In this document: positions 11,176 to 19,205 of the stretch, piece by piece | How positions within the stretch are numbered: position 1 is the first letter of the stretch | Layout: every line of letters starts with the position of its first letter | Source: Streptomyces phaeolivaceus | GTDB lineage: Bacteria > Actinomycetota > Actinomycetes > Streptomycetales > Streptomycetaceae | Direction: 5' to 3' | NCBI RefSeq assembly: GCF_009184865.1 | Contig: NZ_CP045096.1 | Span: forward strand, 2,604,001-2,668,000 | Length of the DNA stretch: 64,000 nucleotides | The notes under the pieces: generated by a model | Seen by the model: the letters and a program-made list of their open reading frames with translations, nothing else | Database searches by the model: none | What the model was told of the DNA's origin: nothing | Made by a program: the position numbers and the translations under genes

Positions 11176-12551
11176 GTGGCCCTGCTTTCGGAATAGTTGC
11201 TGGTGGAGGCCGCAGAGGTAGGTGTGGAGGTGTCGGCGCGGGCGATCGCCTCGCGGTAGTGCGCGACCGTGCCCTCGGCGGCGCGGGCCCAGGTGAACCG
11301 CTGGAGCACCCGCTCGCGTCCCGCCCGCCCGAGCCGTGCGCGCAGCTCCGGGTCGCCCAGCAGCCGGTTCAGCGCGGCGGCCAGGGCGCCCGGGTCGCCC
11401 GGGGGCACCGCGAGGCAGGTCTCGCCGTCGGGTCCGGCGACCTCCGGTATGGCCCCGCCGGTGGTGGCGACCAGCGGCGTACCGGTGGCCATGGCCTCGG
11501 CGGCGGGCAGCGAGAACCCCTCGTACAGCGAGGGCACACAGGCGGCCTCGGCCGAGCGGACCAGGTCGACCAGCTCGGCGTCCGAGATGCCCTTGACGAA
11601 GTCGACGGCGCCTTCGAGGCCGTACCGCTCGATCGCCGCGGCGACCGGGCCCTCGGTGGGGCGCTTGCCGACGACGACCAGATGGGCGGTGGGGTGTTCG
11701 GCGCGGGCCTTGGCGAGCGCCTCGACGAGGAAGACGAGGCCCTTGAGCGGCACGTCCGCGCTGGAGGTGGTGACGATCCGGCCCGGCACCCGGGCCACGG
11801 CCGGATTCGGCGAGAAGAGGTCGGTGTCGGCGCCGATGTGCACGACGTGCATCCGGTCGTCGCGTACGCCGAGGTGGTCGACGATCTCCTGGCGGGAGGT
11901 GCCGGAGACGGTGAGCACGGACGGCAGCCGGCGCGCGACGCGCTTCTGCATCCGGGTGAAGGCGTACCAGCGGCGGACGGACATCCGCCGCTGCCAGCCC
12001 TCGGCGGCGTCCAGCTCCAACTGCCGGTCGACGGTGATGGGGTGGTGGATGGTGGTGACGAGCGGGGCGCCCACGTTCCCCAACAGCCCGTAGCCGAGGG
12101 TCTGGTTGTCGTGGACGACGTCGAACTCGCCGCGCCGGGCGCGCAGATGGCGGCGGGCGCGGAGGGAGAAGGTCAGCGGTTCGGGGAACCCGCCGGTCCA
12201 CATGGTCGCCACTTCGAGGGCGTCGACCCAGTCGCGGTACTCGCCGCGCCCCGGGGTGCGGAAGGGGTCGGGCTGCCGGTAGAGGTCGAGGCTCGGCAGT
12301 TCGGTGAGGGATATCCGGCCCGGACCGTCGCCGGGCACGGCGTCCTCGTCGAGCACGGGGTAGGGCTGGGAGCCGATCACCTCGACCCGGTGGCCGAGGC
12401 GGGCAAGCTCGCGCGAGAGGTGGCGTACGTAGACGCCCTGGCCCCCGCAGAACGGGTTCCCTTTATAGGTGAGGAGCGCGATGTCGAGCGGTCGCTCGCC
12501 GTCCGCGGCGAGGTCGTGTCGGGACCCCGCCTGACTGGCCTCAGCGGTCAC
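11169..12551 (-). CDS. GT4-family glycosyltransferase
   Basis: 460 residues. The N-terminal GT-B domain starts with DIALLTYKGNPFCGGQGVYV and has LARLGHRVEVIGSQPYP; FDVVHDNQTLGYGLL and the Rossmann linker follow. The donor-site E-x7-E motif is SLYEGFSLPAAEAMATGTPL near residue 365. GTG at 12551 is preferred because AGGGGG lies upstream and further upstream sequence is the regulator intergenic region. It heads a three-gene overlapping operon. A KstR-type operator lies 55 bases upstream of its start, so the operon may belong to the same regulon; this is inference from position. Confidence 0.88.
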   Translation of the reverse strand: MTAEASQAGSRHDLAADGERPLDIALLTYKGNPFCGGQGVYVRHLSRELARLGHRVEVIGSQPYPVLDEDAVPGDGPGRISLTELPSLDLYRQPDPFRTPGRGEYRDWVDALEVATMWTGGFPEPLTFSLRARRHLRARRGEFDVVHDNQTLGYGLLGNVGAPLVTTIHHPITVDRQLELDAAEGWQRRMSVRRWYAFTRMQKRVARRLPSVLTVSGTSRQEIVDHLGVRDDRMHVVHIGADTDLFSPNPAVARVPGRIVTTSSADVPLKGLVFLVEALAKARAEHPTAHLVVVGKRPTEGPVAAAIERYGLEGAVDFVKGISDAELVDLVRSAEAACVPSLYEGFSLPAAEAMATGTPLVATTGGAIPEVAGPDGETCLAVPPGDPGALAAALNRLLGDPELRARLGRAGRERVLQRFTWARAAEGTVAHYREAIARADTSTPTSAASTSNYSESRATC

Positions 12552-12605
12552 TCCTGGCCCCCTTCTCACTGCGATTTCCCGTGAGATTACGACGAGACGG
12601 TAATC

Positions 12606-12619
12606 TAGAACAAGTTTCA
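12606..12619. promoter_or_regulatory. KstR-type operator TnnAACnnGTTnnA
   Basis: TAGAACAAGTTTCA fits the known KstR pattern TnnAACnnGTTnnA at all eight fixed positions. It lies in the divergent region between the glycosyltransferase operon and the kstR-like gene, 55 bases from one start and 161 from the other. It suits autoregulation of the repressor and possibly control of the glycosyltransferase operon. Confidence 0.7.
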
Positions 12620-12780
12620 GAGTTGATCGTTCAAGAGGCTCTGAATCTACCGGGTGGTAGAACCGCTGCGAGAAGTGGATCAGGTGATTCACGCCACGGC
12701 AGACGCCGCGGCGGACGCCCTGGCATGCTATTTGATCGCATACCCTCACCGACCGTCACGACCGTCACGGAACGAGACCC

Positions 12781-13437
12781 ATGCCTGCGGAAGCCAAGGT
12801 GGAGACCAAGCCGGCGTCCAAGGTGGACGCCGGCACCGCGCGACCGGACTCGCCGCCCCTCACGGAGCGGCAGGAGGCCCGTCGGCGCCGCATCCTGCAC
12901 GCGAGCGCCCAGTTGGCCAGCCGGGGCGGTTTCGACGCCGTGCAGATGCGTGAGGTCGCCGAGTCCTCCCAGGTCGCCCTGGGGACGCTGTACCGCTACT
13001 TCCCCTCCAAGATCCATCTGCTGGTCGCCACCATGCAGGCCCAGCTGGAGCACATGCACGGCACGCTCCGCAAGAAGCCCCCGACCGGCGAGACGGCCGC
13101 CGAGCGCGTCGCCGAGACCCTGATGCGGGCCTTCCGTGCCCTGCAGCGCGAGCCCCATCTCGCCGACGCCATGGTCCGCGCCCTCACCTTCGCCGACCGC
13201 GGCGTCAGCCCCGAGGTCGACCAGGTCTCCCACCAGACCACCGCGATCATCCTCGACGCGATGGGCCTGGAGAACCCGACGGCGGAGCAGCTCTCGGCGG
13301 TCCGCGTCATCGAACACACCTGGCACTCGGCCCTGATCACCTGGCTCTCCGGCCGCGCCTCGATCGCCCAGGTGAAGATCGACATCGAGACGGTGTGCCG
13401 CCTGATCGACCTGACGGCCGCGGAGCGACGGCCGTAG
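12781..13437 (+). CDS. kstR: TetR-family repressor, KstR-like
   Basis: 218 residues. After a 25-residue disordered head, the TetR DNA-binding domain is seen: RRRRILHASAQLASRGGFDA, VQMREVAESSQVALGTLYRY and FPSKIHLLVATMQ. The recalled sequence of mycobacterial KstR is closely similar in this domain (VQMRxVA, VGTLYRYFPSKxHLLV) and again in the ligand domain (RALTFADRGVSPEVDQV). KstR represses sterol/cholesterol degradation genes and responds to CoA-linked steroid intermediates. Three sites fitting its operator are in this window, at 12606, 17978 and 36042. No strong ribosome site precedes the ATG. The assignment of KstR is from sequence likeness plus operators; exact inducer is not known. Confidence 0.8.
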   Translation: MPAEAKVETKPASKVDAGTARPDSPPLTERQEARRRRILHASAQLASRGGFDAVQMREVAESSQVALGTLYRYFPSKIHLLVATMQAQLEHMHGTLRKKPPTGETAAERVAETLMRAFRALQREPHLADAMVRALTFADRGVSPEVDQVSHQTTAIILDAMGLENPTAEQLSAVRVIEHTWHSALITWLSGRASIAQVKIDIETVCRLIDLTAAERRP

Positions 13438-13675
13438 GGACACCGGCGACGGAAAAGACCTACGAGACGGGTTCCCTGCGCCGGTACCGCTCTTCCGGGG
13501 CAGGTGCCGAGGGTCACCGGCCGGCCCTGTCGTGCGACCTTCCGGCCTCTCAGCCCGACCGTCGACGTCGGCACCGGCGACACACAACCTCTCGCCGCTG
13601 TCGGCTACTCCGGTCGACTCCCTCACTCGTCTCGTAGGCTGCTTTCCACGATAGAACACCCATACGGGAGCACAA

Positions 13676-13695
13676 CCCCCAAAGGGGATTTTTTA
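13676..13695 (+). terminator. Intrinsic terminator with T-tract, in the 262-base gap 13438-13699
   Basis: CCCC, a CAAA loop, GGGG and then ATTTTTTA: one of the very few T-tracts in the window. It points rightwards and lies 238 bases after the kstR-like stop, just before the convergent TPR gene stop. The remaining gap (13438-13675) has no convincing gene or motif. Confidence 0.65.
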
Positions 13696-13699
13696 CCCT

Positions 13700-14566
13700 C
13701 TAGCCCATGATCTCCAGGCCGCTCCAGGTCCGGCCGATCGCCTTCTCGCCCGCCCACCGGTCCAGCAGCCGCCGGGCGTCCTCCTCCGGGGCGGCCAGGG
13801 AGACGCGCTGGGCGCCGGTGCCCGGGGTGTGGCGTTCCTTGTGGAGGGTGCCCTCGCCGCAGCAGGAGCAGTGCATGGTGACGGCGCTCGCGGGCTCCGC
13901 GCCGAAGTCGTGGTCGGCGAAGAGGGCGAGCAGGGCCTCCAGGTCGGCGGGTTCGCCGGCCGCGACCGTCACCTGGAGGGTGGGCAGCTCGGACGGTTCG
14001 AAGAGGAGCAGTTCGTCGAAGACGGGGAAGGCCGTGCCGTCGAGGACGCGTTCGCCGTTGGGCTGCCCGTCGTGGAGGACGATCTCGCCGTAGCGTCGGC
14101 CGCCGGTGACCGGGACGTTCATCACGCGTCCGCGCGTCGGGCAGAGCCGCTCGATCCACACGACCTCGTGTGCGCCGTCGGTGTCCAGACGCACACAGGC
14201 ATGGCCGAGGCGGGCGTCGATCTCGCCCTCGCCGTCGGGCAGCCGAACGCCGAAGCCGGCCCAGGCGTCGCGGGCGACGGCCCAGTCGCGGCGGATCGTG
14301 GCCGCGATGCCGAGGTTCCAGAACGCGGGGTCGCCCTCGCCGCGCGGGGCGCGGGCGGCGGCCTGGACGCCCAGCTCGTACGCCTTGTCCCAGTCGCGCA
14401 GGAACTTGTGGCCGAGGGCGGCGTCGTACCACCACTCCGCACTCGACGTCTCGTCCGGGAAATGGGCGAGCACCCGCTCGTAGAGGTCGGCGGCGCGCCG
14501 CCACTCCTCGGCGTCCCAGGCCGCGTACGCCTGCTCGATCAGCTCTTCGGCCTCGGACTTCCGCAC
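13700..14566 (-). CDS. TPR-containing conserved protein
   Basis: 288 residues. The first 110 residues hold TPR-like helices (AEELIEQAYAAWDAEEWRRA, DLYERVLAHFPDE, AALGHKFLRDWDKAYELGVQ, FWNLGIAATIRRDWAVARDA). The remaining part has a repeated beta-rich pattern (VVWIERLCPTRGRVMNVPV, YGEIVLHDG) and a CSCCGEGT motif with three Cys near residue 230 that could bind metal. GTG at 14566 is chosen with GGGGAAG upstream; longer in-frame extension runs into the inverted-repeat element and looks random. Role unknown. Confidence 0.75.
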   Translation of the reverse strand: MRKSEAEELIEQAYAAWDAEEWRRAADLYERVLAHFPDETSSAEWWYDAALGHKFLRDWDKAYELGVQAAARAPRGEGDPAFWNLGIAATIRRDWAVARDAWAGFGVRLPDGEGEIDARLGHACVRLDTDGAHEVVWIERLCPTRGRVMNVPVTGGRRYGEIVLHDGQPNGERVLDGTAFPVFDELLLFEPSELPTLQVTVAAGEPADLEALLALFADHDFGAEPASAVTMHCSCCGEGTLHKERHTPGTGAQRVSLAAPEEDARRLLDRWAGEKAIGRTWSGLEIMG

Positions 14567-14626
14567 TTCTTCCCCGCCCCGACTTCCTGATCGTTCCTGT
14601 GCCGACGGCAGAGCGTAAGCCCCCTG

Positions 14627-14727
14627 GGGTCCTTCTGATGAATCTCCGTGGGAGAAGGAGCGGCGTTCGGTGCGTGCTCTCGGCGTGCCGGGCGTCGCGA
14701 CGCCACGGAGATCCATCAGAAGGACCC
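14627..14727. repeat. 101-bp element with 25-bp terminal inverted repeats
   Basis: The arms 14627-14651 and 14703-14727 pair over 25 bases with one mismatch; each starts or ends with GGGTCCTTCTGATG / CATCAGAAGGACCC. The 51-base centre has no evident gene. The right arm ends exactly on the first base of the CTAG target duplication of the IS next to it. The size and shape fit a miniature inverted-repeat element or a large RNA hairpin in the leader of the TPR gene. Confidence 0.75.
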
Positions 14728-14730
14728 TAG

Positions 14731-16117
14731 TACTGCAACCGCATCTGGCGTGACGGATGGTCGGCGGTCTCGTTGGTATGACTGTGTGCTGATGCGCTGA
14801 CGGTTGAGCAGGTCGAGTCGTGGTCCGAGGGGGTGGCCGGGCTCCATGCCCGGTTCGCCCACCGTTTCGGCAGGTCGGAGCCCCGCGAGCGGGCGCTGGA
14901 CTACCTGAACGGACTCGTCGCGCCGCTGGAGAAGAAGAACGGGTGGACGCTGTCCGAGCAGGTCGGGCAGCTCCGCCCGGACGGCGTCCAGCGCCTGCTC
15001 AACCACTCCGACTGGGACGAGAACGCGGTCCGCGACGATGTGCGCGACTTCGTCGTGGAGACCATCGGAGCCAAGAACGCGGTCCTGATCTGCGACGACA
15101 CCGGTTTCCTGAAGAAGGGCACCAAGTCCGCCGGAGTCCAGCGGCAGTACACAGGTACCGCCGGCCGCACGGAGAACTGCCAGATCGGGACCTTCCTGGC
15201 CTACGCCTCCGCCAGGGGGCGGGCATTGATCGACCGTGAGCTCTACATCCCCGTTTCCTGGACGGATGACCGTGAGCGCTGCCGCGCAGCCGGGATCGAC
15301 GACGAGATCCCCTTCGCGACCAAGAATGAGCACTGCAAGTGGATGCTGCAACGTGCCGTCGACGCAGGCATCCCGTTCGCGTGGGTCACCGCTGACGAGG
15401 CATACGGGCAGGTCAAGCACCTGCGGGTATGGCTGGAGGAACGCAGGATCGCGCACGTACTGGCCACCAAGGTCAACGACACCGTGACCACGGCGGACGG
15501 CGGCGACGCCAGGGTGGACCAGTTGGTCGCCGCCCTGCCCAGGCAAGCGTGGAAGCGGGTTTCCGGGGGCCAGGGCGCGCACGGCGAACGGATCTACGAC
15601 TGGGCCCGCGTCGCCATCCGCCCGTACTGGGAGAACGGCTTCGGGCACTGGGTTCTGGCCCGCCGCAGCATCAGCGACCCCACCGAGATCGCCTACTACG
15701 TCTGCTACGGATCGGTGGCCTCCCGGCTGAAAGACCTGGTCAAGGTAGCCGCCGCGAGGTGGGCGGTGGAGGAGTGCTTCCAGACCGCCAAGGGCGAGTG
15801 CGGCCTGGACCACTACCAGGTGAGGCTCTACCGGGCCTGGTACCGCCACATCACCCTGGCCATGGCCGCCCTCGCCTACCTGACCGCCGTCCGCGCCGCA
15901 GAAGCCGCAAAAGGGGCGGAGCGGACGACGAGCAAGACCTCATACCCCTCAGCGTCCCGGAGATCCGCCGACTGATCGGCCACATCATCGTCACGCCCCG
16001 CCACCACAGCAACGACCATCATCTGCACTGGTCACGCTTCCGACGACGCAGCCAGGCCCGTGCCCGCCGCTCCCACTACAAACGCCGAGGCCACAACCCG
16101 CAGATGCGGTTGCAGTA
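14731..16117 (+). mobile_element. Insertion sequence, IS701 family, complete
   Basis: 1387 bases bounded by perfect 17-base inverted ends TACTGCAACCGCATCTG (14731-14747) and its complement (16101-16117). Four-base direct repeats CTAG flank it (14727-14730 and 16118-16121), which matches the YTAG target preference known for IS701. One transposase gene fills it. The right CTAG supplies the stop codon of the ferredoxin gene, so the insertion came in exactly at that gene's end without removing coding sequence. Confidence 0.93.
14833..15975 (+). CDS. IS701-family transposase (DDE)
   Basis: 380 residues from GTG. The DDE triad is visible: first Asp in LICDDTGFLKKGTKSAGVQR (about residue 89), second in WVTADEAYGQ (about 193), Glu in WAVEECFQTAKGECGLDHYQ (about 320). 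The frame is open upstream to 14782 and reads LTVEQVESWSEGVAGLHARF; family members usually begin at the TVEQ position, so a rare CTG start at 14797 is possible. No frameshift or early stop, and both ends are intact, so it may be active. Confidence 0.9.
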   Translation: MAGLHARFAHRFGRSEPRERALDYLNGLVAPLEKKNGWTLSEQVGQLRPDGVQRLLNHSDWDENAVRDDVRDFVVETIGAKNAVLICDDTGFLKKGTKSAGVQRQYTGTAGRTENCQIGTFLAYASARGRALIDRELYIPVSWTDDRERCRAAGIDDEIPFATKNEHCKWMLQRAVDAGIPFAWVTADEAYGQVKHLRVWLEERRIAHVLATKVNDTVTTADGGDARVDQLVAALPRQAWKRVSGGQGAHGERIYDWARVAIRPYWENGFGHWVLARRSISDPTEIAYYVCYGSVASRLKDLVKVAAARWAVEECFQTAKGECGLDHYQVRLYRAWYRHITLAMAALAYLTAVRAAEAAKGAERTTSKTSYPSASRRSAD

Positions 16118-16351
16118 CTAGTCCTCCGGCGGGAACACCGGCTCCCCGCTCCCGAGCAGGGCGATCGAGATGGCCTCCACGGGGCAGCCCTCGGCCGCCT
16201 TCAGGATGCGTTCGCCGGCGTCGGGCTCGGGGTCGACGGGGTGGGACTGCATGGCGGAGTCGAGGCGGAAGGAGTCCGGTGCGAGGTGGGTGCACTGGGC
16301 GGAGCCGATGCAGAGGGAACGGTCGACCTCCAGGTGCCAGCGGTCGCCCAT
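16118..16351 (-). CDS. 3Fe-4S ferredoxin, P450-type electron donor
   Basis: 77 residues. Cluster ligands fit the short actinobacterial [3Fe-4S] type: LCIGSAQCTHLAPDSF with two Cys and a late CPVEAISI. Acidic surface (VDPEPDAGERILKAAEG) is typical for reductase/P450 docking. ATG lies two bases after the aldehyde dehydrogenase stop, with GGGGAGG inside the end of that gene, so they form an operon. An IS701 element sits immediately after its stop codon. It could feed electrons to the CYP125-like P450 at 36.2 kb, since both loci carry related operator signals; that pairing is inference. Confidence 0.88.
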   Translation of the reverse strand: MGDRWHLEVDRSLCIGSAQCTHLAPDSFRLDSAMQSHPVDPEPDAGERILKAAEGCPVEAISIALLGSGEPVFPPED

Positions 16352-16353
16352 AA

Positions 16354-17841
16354 CTACGCCTCCCCCGCCTCCCCGGCGGCGGCCGGGGGCTCGTATCCGG
16401 CCGGGAGGTGGATCATCTTGTGCTCCAGGTACTCGCCGTAGCCCTCGGGGCCGAACTCGCGCCCGAGGCCGGAGTTCTTGTAGCCGCCGAACGGACCGAG
16501 CATGTCGAGGCTGAAGGTGTTGACGGAGTAGGTGCCGGTGCGGACCCGGCGGGCGATGTCGATGCCGCGTTCGTCGTCGGCGGTCCAGACGCTGCCGCTG
16601 AGGCCGTATTCGGAGTCGTTCGCGATGCGTACGGCCTCGTCCTCGTCGCCGTACGGGAGGAGGCAGATCACCGGGCCGAAGATCTCCTCGCGGGCGATGC
16701 GCATGGAGTTGTCGACGTCGCCGAAGAGGGTCGGTTCGACGTACCAGCCGTGCTCCAGGCCGGCCGGACGGCCGCCGCCGGTGAGGATCTTGGCGCCCTC
16801 CTCCTGGCCGATGCGGATGTAGTCGAGGCTGCGGCGCTGCTGGCGGGCGGCGACGAGGGGGCCGAGTTCGGTGGCCGGGTCGAGGGGGTCGCCGATCTTC
16901 AGCGCGGAGGCGTAGGCGGCGAAGGCCTCGGCGAACTCGTCGTAGCGGGAGCGCGGGACGAGGATGCGGGTCTGGGCCACGCACGCCTGGCCGTTGATCA
17001 TCCAGGCGAAGGGGGCGATGCCCGCCACGGCGGTCGCCGCGTCCGCGTCCGGGAGGATCACGGCGGCCGATTTGCCGCCCAACTCCAGTGTGACGCGGGT
17101 GAGATGGCGGGCGGCGACCTCCATGACCCGCTTGCCCGCGGCGACCGAGCCGGTGAAGGAGACCTTGTCGACGCCCGGGTGACCGACCAGGTACTCGCTG
17201 ACCTCCCGGTCGGCGGGCAGGACGGACAGCACGCCCTCGGGCAGTCCGGCCTCGGCGGCGATCTCCGCCAACAGGTAGGCGTCCAGCGGGGTTTCGGGCG
17301 ACACCTTCAGGACGACCGGGCAGCCGGCGAGAAGGGCGGGGGCGAGTTTGGCGGCGGCGGTGAACTGCGGGACGTTCCAGGGGACCACGGCCGCGACCAC
17401 CCCGACCGGCTCGCGGCGCACCAGGATCTTGCCGAGGACGCCGTCCCGCCGCTCCTCGTAGGTGAATCCGCGCGCCGTCGTGATCGCCGCGTCCCACACC
17501 ATCATCGAGGCGAGCGCCTGCACCATCACGCTGGAGGTGTACGGGGTGCCGTTCTCGGAACTGATGATCCGGGCGAACTCCTCGTACCGCAGGGCGAAGG
17601 CGTCCTTGATCCGGGTGACGATCGCGATCCGCTCGTCGAGGGTCGTGTGGGGCCAGGGGCCGTGGTCGAAGGCGTGGCGCGCGGCGGCCACGGCGCGGTC
17701 GACGTCCGCGCGCGAGGCGTGCGGGACGCGGCCGATGACCTCCTCCGAGTGCGGCGAGACCACCTCGATGACGTCCGTGCCCAGGGGGTCGGTCAGCTCC
17801 CCGCCGATGAACAGCTGTCCGTGTTCCACGAGTTCGGTCAT
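16354..17841 (-). CDS. NAD(P)-dependent aldehyde dehydrogenase
   Basis: 495 residues of the ALDH superfamily. Seen are PVGVVAAVVPWNVPQFTAAA with the catalytic-site Asn, VSFTGSVAAGK, the general base in VTLELGGKSAAVI, the nucleophile GQACVAQTRI (Cys287) and EEIFGPVICLL. It oxidises an aldehyde to a carboxylate in the cytoplasm. ATG with GGGAGG eight bases upstream. It forms an operon with the ferredoxin and is divergent from the MBL-fold gene. The divergent region holds two regulatory palindromes, one of KstR type. An aldehyde of a sterol or isoprenoid side chain, made by a P450, would be a sensible substrate; not proven by sequence. Confidence 0.9.
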   Translation of the reverse strand: MTELVEHGQLFIGGELTDPLGTDVIEVVSPHSEEVIGRVPHASRADVDRAVAAARHAFDHGPWPHTTLDERIAIVTRIKDAFALRYEEFARIISSENGTPYTSSVMVQALASMMVWDAAITTARGFTYEERRDGVLGKILVRREPVGVVAAVVPWNVPQFTAAAKLAPALLAGCPVVLKVSPETPLDAYLLAEIAAEAGLPEGVLSVLPADREVSEYLVGHPGVDKVSFTGSVAAGKRVMEVAARHLTRVTLELGGKSAAVILPDADAATAVAGIAPFAWMINGQACVAQTRILVPRSRYDEFAEAFAAYASALKIGDPLDPATELGPLVAARQQRRSLDYIRIGQEEGAKILTGGGRPAGLEHGWYVEPTLFGDVDNSMRIAREEIFGPVICLLPYGDEDEAVRIANDSEYGLSGSVWTADDERGIDIARRVRTGTYSVNTFSLDMLGPFGGYKNSGLGREFGPEGYGEYLEHKMIHLPAGYEPPAAAGEAGEA

Positions 17842-17892
17842 GGCCGTTGCCTCCCGGAGCCACTTCTCTGACATACCGTCAGTTTCGAATAG

Positions 17893-17910
17893 GGAACTGA
17901 TACCAGTTCC
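17893..17910. promoter_or_regulatory. 18-bp near-perfect palindrome upstream of the aldehyde dehydrogenase
   Basis: GGAACTGATACCAGTTCC is symmetric except at the central two pairs. It lies 52 bases upstream of the aldehyde dehydrogenase start. Just beside it, ACATACCGTCAGT (about 17871-17883) is another half-site-like sequence. Neither fits the KstR pattern, so a second TetR-like regulator may control the operon. Confidence 0.5.
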
Positions 17911-17977
17911 AGTGGAAGGAGTCCATGTCGTGCGCCGATCGACGGCCGCGCGCGGACCGTCTCGCACCCATCCCTGG

Positions 17978-17991
17978 TGAAACTCGTTCTA
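17978..17991. promoter_or_regulatory. KstR-type operator before the MBL-fold gene
   Basis: TGAAACTCGTTCTA fits TnnAACnnGTTnnA at all eight fixed positions and its right half, GTTCTA, is the exact consensus half-site. It ends 14 bases before the ATG at 18006, where bound repressor would block a promoter directed at the MBL-fold gene. Confidence 0.7.
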
Positions 17992-18005
17992 GTTATAGTG
18001 ACTTC

Positions 18006-19034
18006 ATGACACACGTGACCGATCACGGCGGAGGCGTACGGTCCATCGAGGTCCCCATCCCGGACAACCCGCTCGGCCACACCCTCGTGTACGTCGTCGA
18101 CACCGACCGGGGGCCGGTCCTCGTCGACACCGGCTGGGACGACCCGGCGTCGTGGGACAGGCTCGCCGCGGGGCTCACGGCGTGCGGTACGTCGGTCGCG
18201 GAGGTCCACGGGGTCGTGATCACCCACCATCACCCCGACCACCACGGTCTGTCGGGGGCGGTGCGGGAGGCGTCCGGGGCGTGGATCGCGATGCACGCGG
18301 CGGACACGGCGATCGTACGGCGGACCCGGGGGACCGGTCCGGACCGGTGGTTCACGTACATGACGGCCAAGCTCACGGCCGCGGGCGCCCCGGAGGAGCA
18401 TCTCGCGCCGCTCCGCGCACCCCGCAGGCCGCGTGCCCTGCCCGGGTTCACGCCCGCGCTCCCCGACCGCGACATCGTCCCCGGTGAACTCCTCGACCTC
18501 CCCGGCCGCCGCATCCGGGCGATCTGGACGCCGGGCCACACGCCGGGGCACGTCTGCCTCCATTTGGAGGAGGCGCACCCTTCCCGACTGCCCGGCCACG
18601 GACGGCTGTTCTCCGGCGACCACCTCCTGCCCGAGATCAGCCCGCACATCGGCCTCTACGAGGACCCGGACGACGACACGGTCACCGATCCTCTGGGCGA
18701 CTACCTCGACTCCCTGGAACGCGTCGGGCGCCTCGGCCCGGCCGAGGTGCTCCCCGCCCACCAGTACGCGCTCACCGACTCCGCCGCGCGCGTACGGGAG
18801 TTGCTGGCGCACCACGAGGCCCGCCTCACCGGTCTGCTCACCCTCCTCGCCACGCCCCTCACCCCCTGGCAGCTCGCCGAACGCATGGAGTGGAACCGCC
18901 CCTGGCCCCAGATCCCCTTCGCCTCCCGCAACATCGCGGTCTCCGAGGCGGAGGCGCACCTACGACGCCTGGTGAAACTGGGGCGGGCGGAGGCGGTGAC
19001 GGGGAGCGATCCGGTGGTGTATGTGGCGGTGTGA
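18006..19034 (+). CDS. MBL-fold metallohydrolase
   Basis: 342 residues. The metal site is ITHHHPDHHGL (HxHxDH) near residues 76-83; further ligands are TPGHTPGHVCL and FSGDHLLPEISPHI, and a late HQYAL. The C-terminal 90 residues (LLAHHEARLTGLLTLL, WQLAERMEWN, AEAHLRRLVKLGRAEAV) form a winged-helix-like tail seen in the lactamase-B/thioesterase-like group of hydrolases. Such proteins cleave thioesters, lactones or phosphoesters. A KstR-type operator ends 14 bases before the start, and no ribosome site is clear. Its place beside ALDH and under that operator suggests a hydrolase in side-chain degradation; this is inference. Confidence 0.85.
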   Translation: MTHVTDHGGGVRSIEVPIPDNPLGHTLVYVVDTDRGPVLVDTGWDDPASWDRLAAGLTACGTSVAEVHGVVITHHHPDHHGLSGAVREASGAWIAMHAADTAIVRRTRGTGPDRWFTYMTAKLTAAGAPEEHLAPLRAPRRPRALPGFTPALPDRDIVPGELLDLPGRRIRAIWTPGHTPGHVCLHLEEAHPSRLPGHGRLFSGDHLLPEISPHIGLYEDPDDDTVTDPLGDYLDSLERVGRLGPAEVLPAHQYALTDSAARVRELLAHHEARLTGLLTLLATPLTPWQLAERMEWNRPWPQIPFASRNIAVSEAEAHLRRLVKLGRAEAVTGSDPVVYVAV

Positions 19035-19127
19035 GGGGGGCAGGTGTGAGGGGGTGCGGAGGCGTGGGGCGGGCGGGTGCGTGAGGCGGGGCGGGGCGCG
19101 GTCTTCGCGGGGCGCCTGGCTCACCCT

Positions 19128-19204
19128 GCCCTGCCCCCTCCCCCCTCCTCTCCCCTCCTCTCCCCTCCCCTCCCCTCCCCTCCCCTGCGCTCCGCTCCCC
19201 CGCC
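19128..19204. repeat. Polypyrimidine tract in the gap 19035-19205
   Basis: The 171-base gap between the MBL-fold gene and the convergent kinase-like gene is strand-biased: purine-rich at its left (GGGGGCAGGTGTGAGGGGG) and a run of CTCCC/CTCCT units from about 19128 to 19204. Simple-sequence and homopyrimidine; could form triplex DNA. No gene or conventional terminator is seen. Confidence 0.7.
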
Positions 19205-19205
19205 C

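Noticed and set aside
11176..12201. Methyltransferase with a 340-residue N-terminal extension
   Set aside because: The extension is the shadow of the glycosyltransferase gene in another frame; the GTG at 11175 overlaps the stop as in normal coupling.
14716..15849. 377-residue frame opposite the IS701 transposase
   Set aside because: Shadow frame; no domain; the plus strand carries DDE motifs.
19128..19204. Origin or special structure at the polypyrimidine tract
   Set aside because: Only compositional bias is seen; no DnaA boxes or inverted repeats around.
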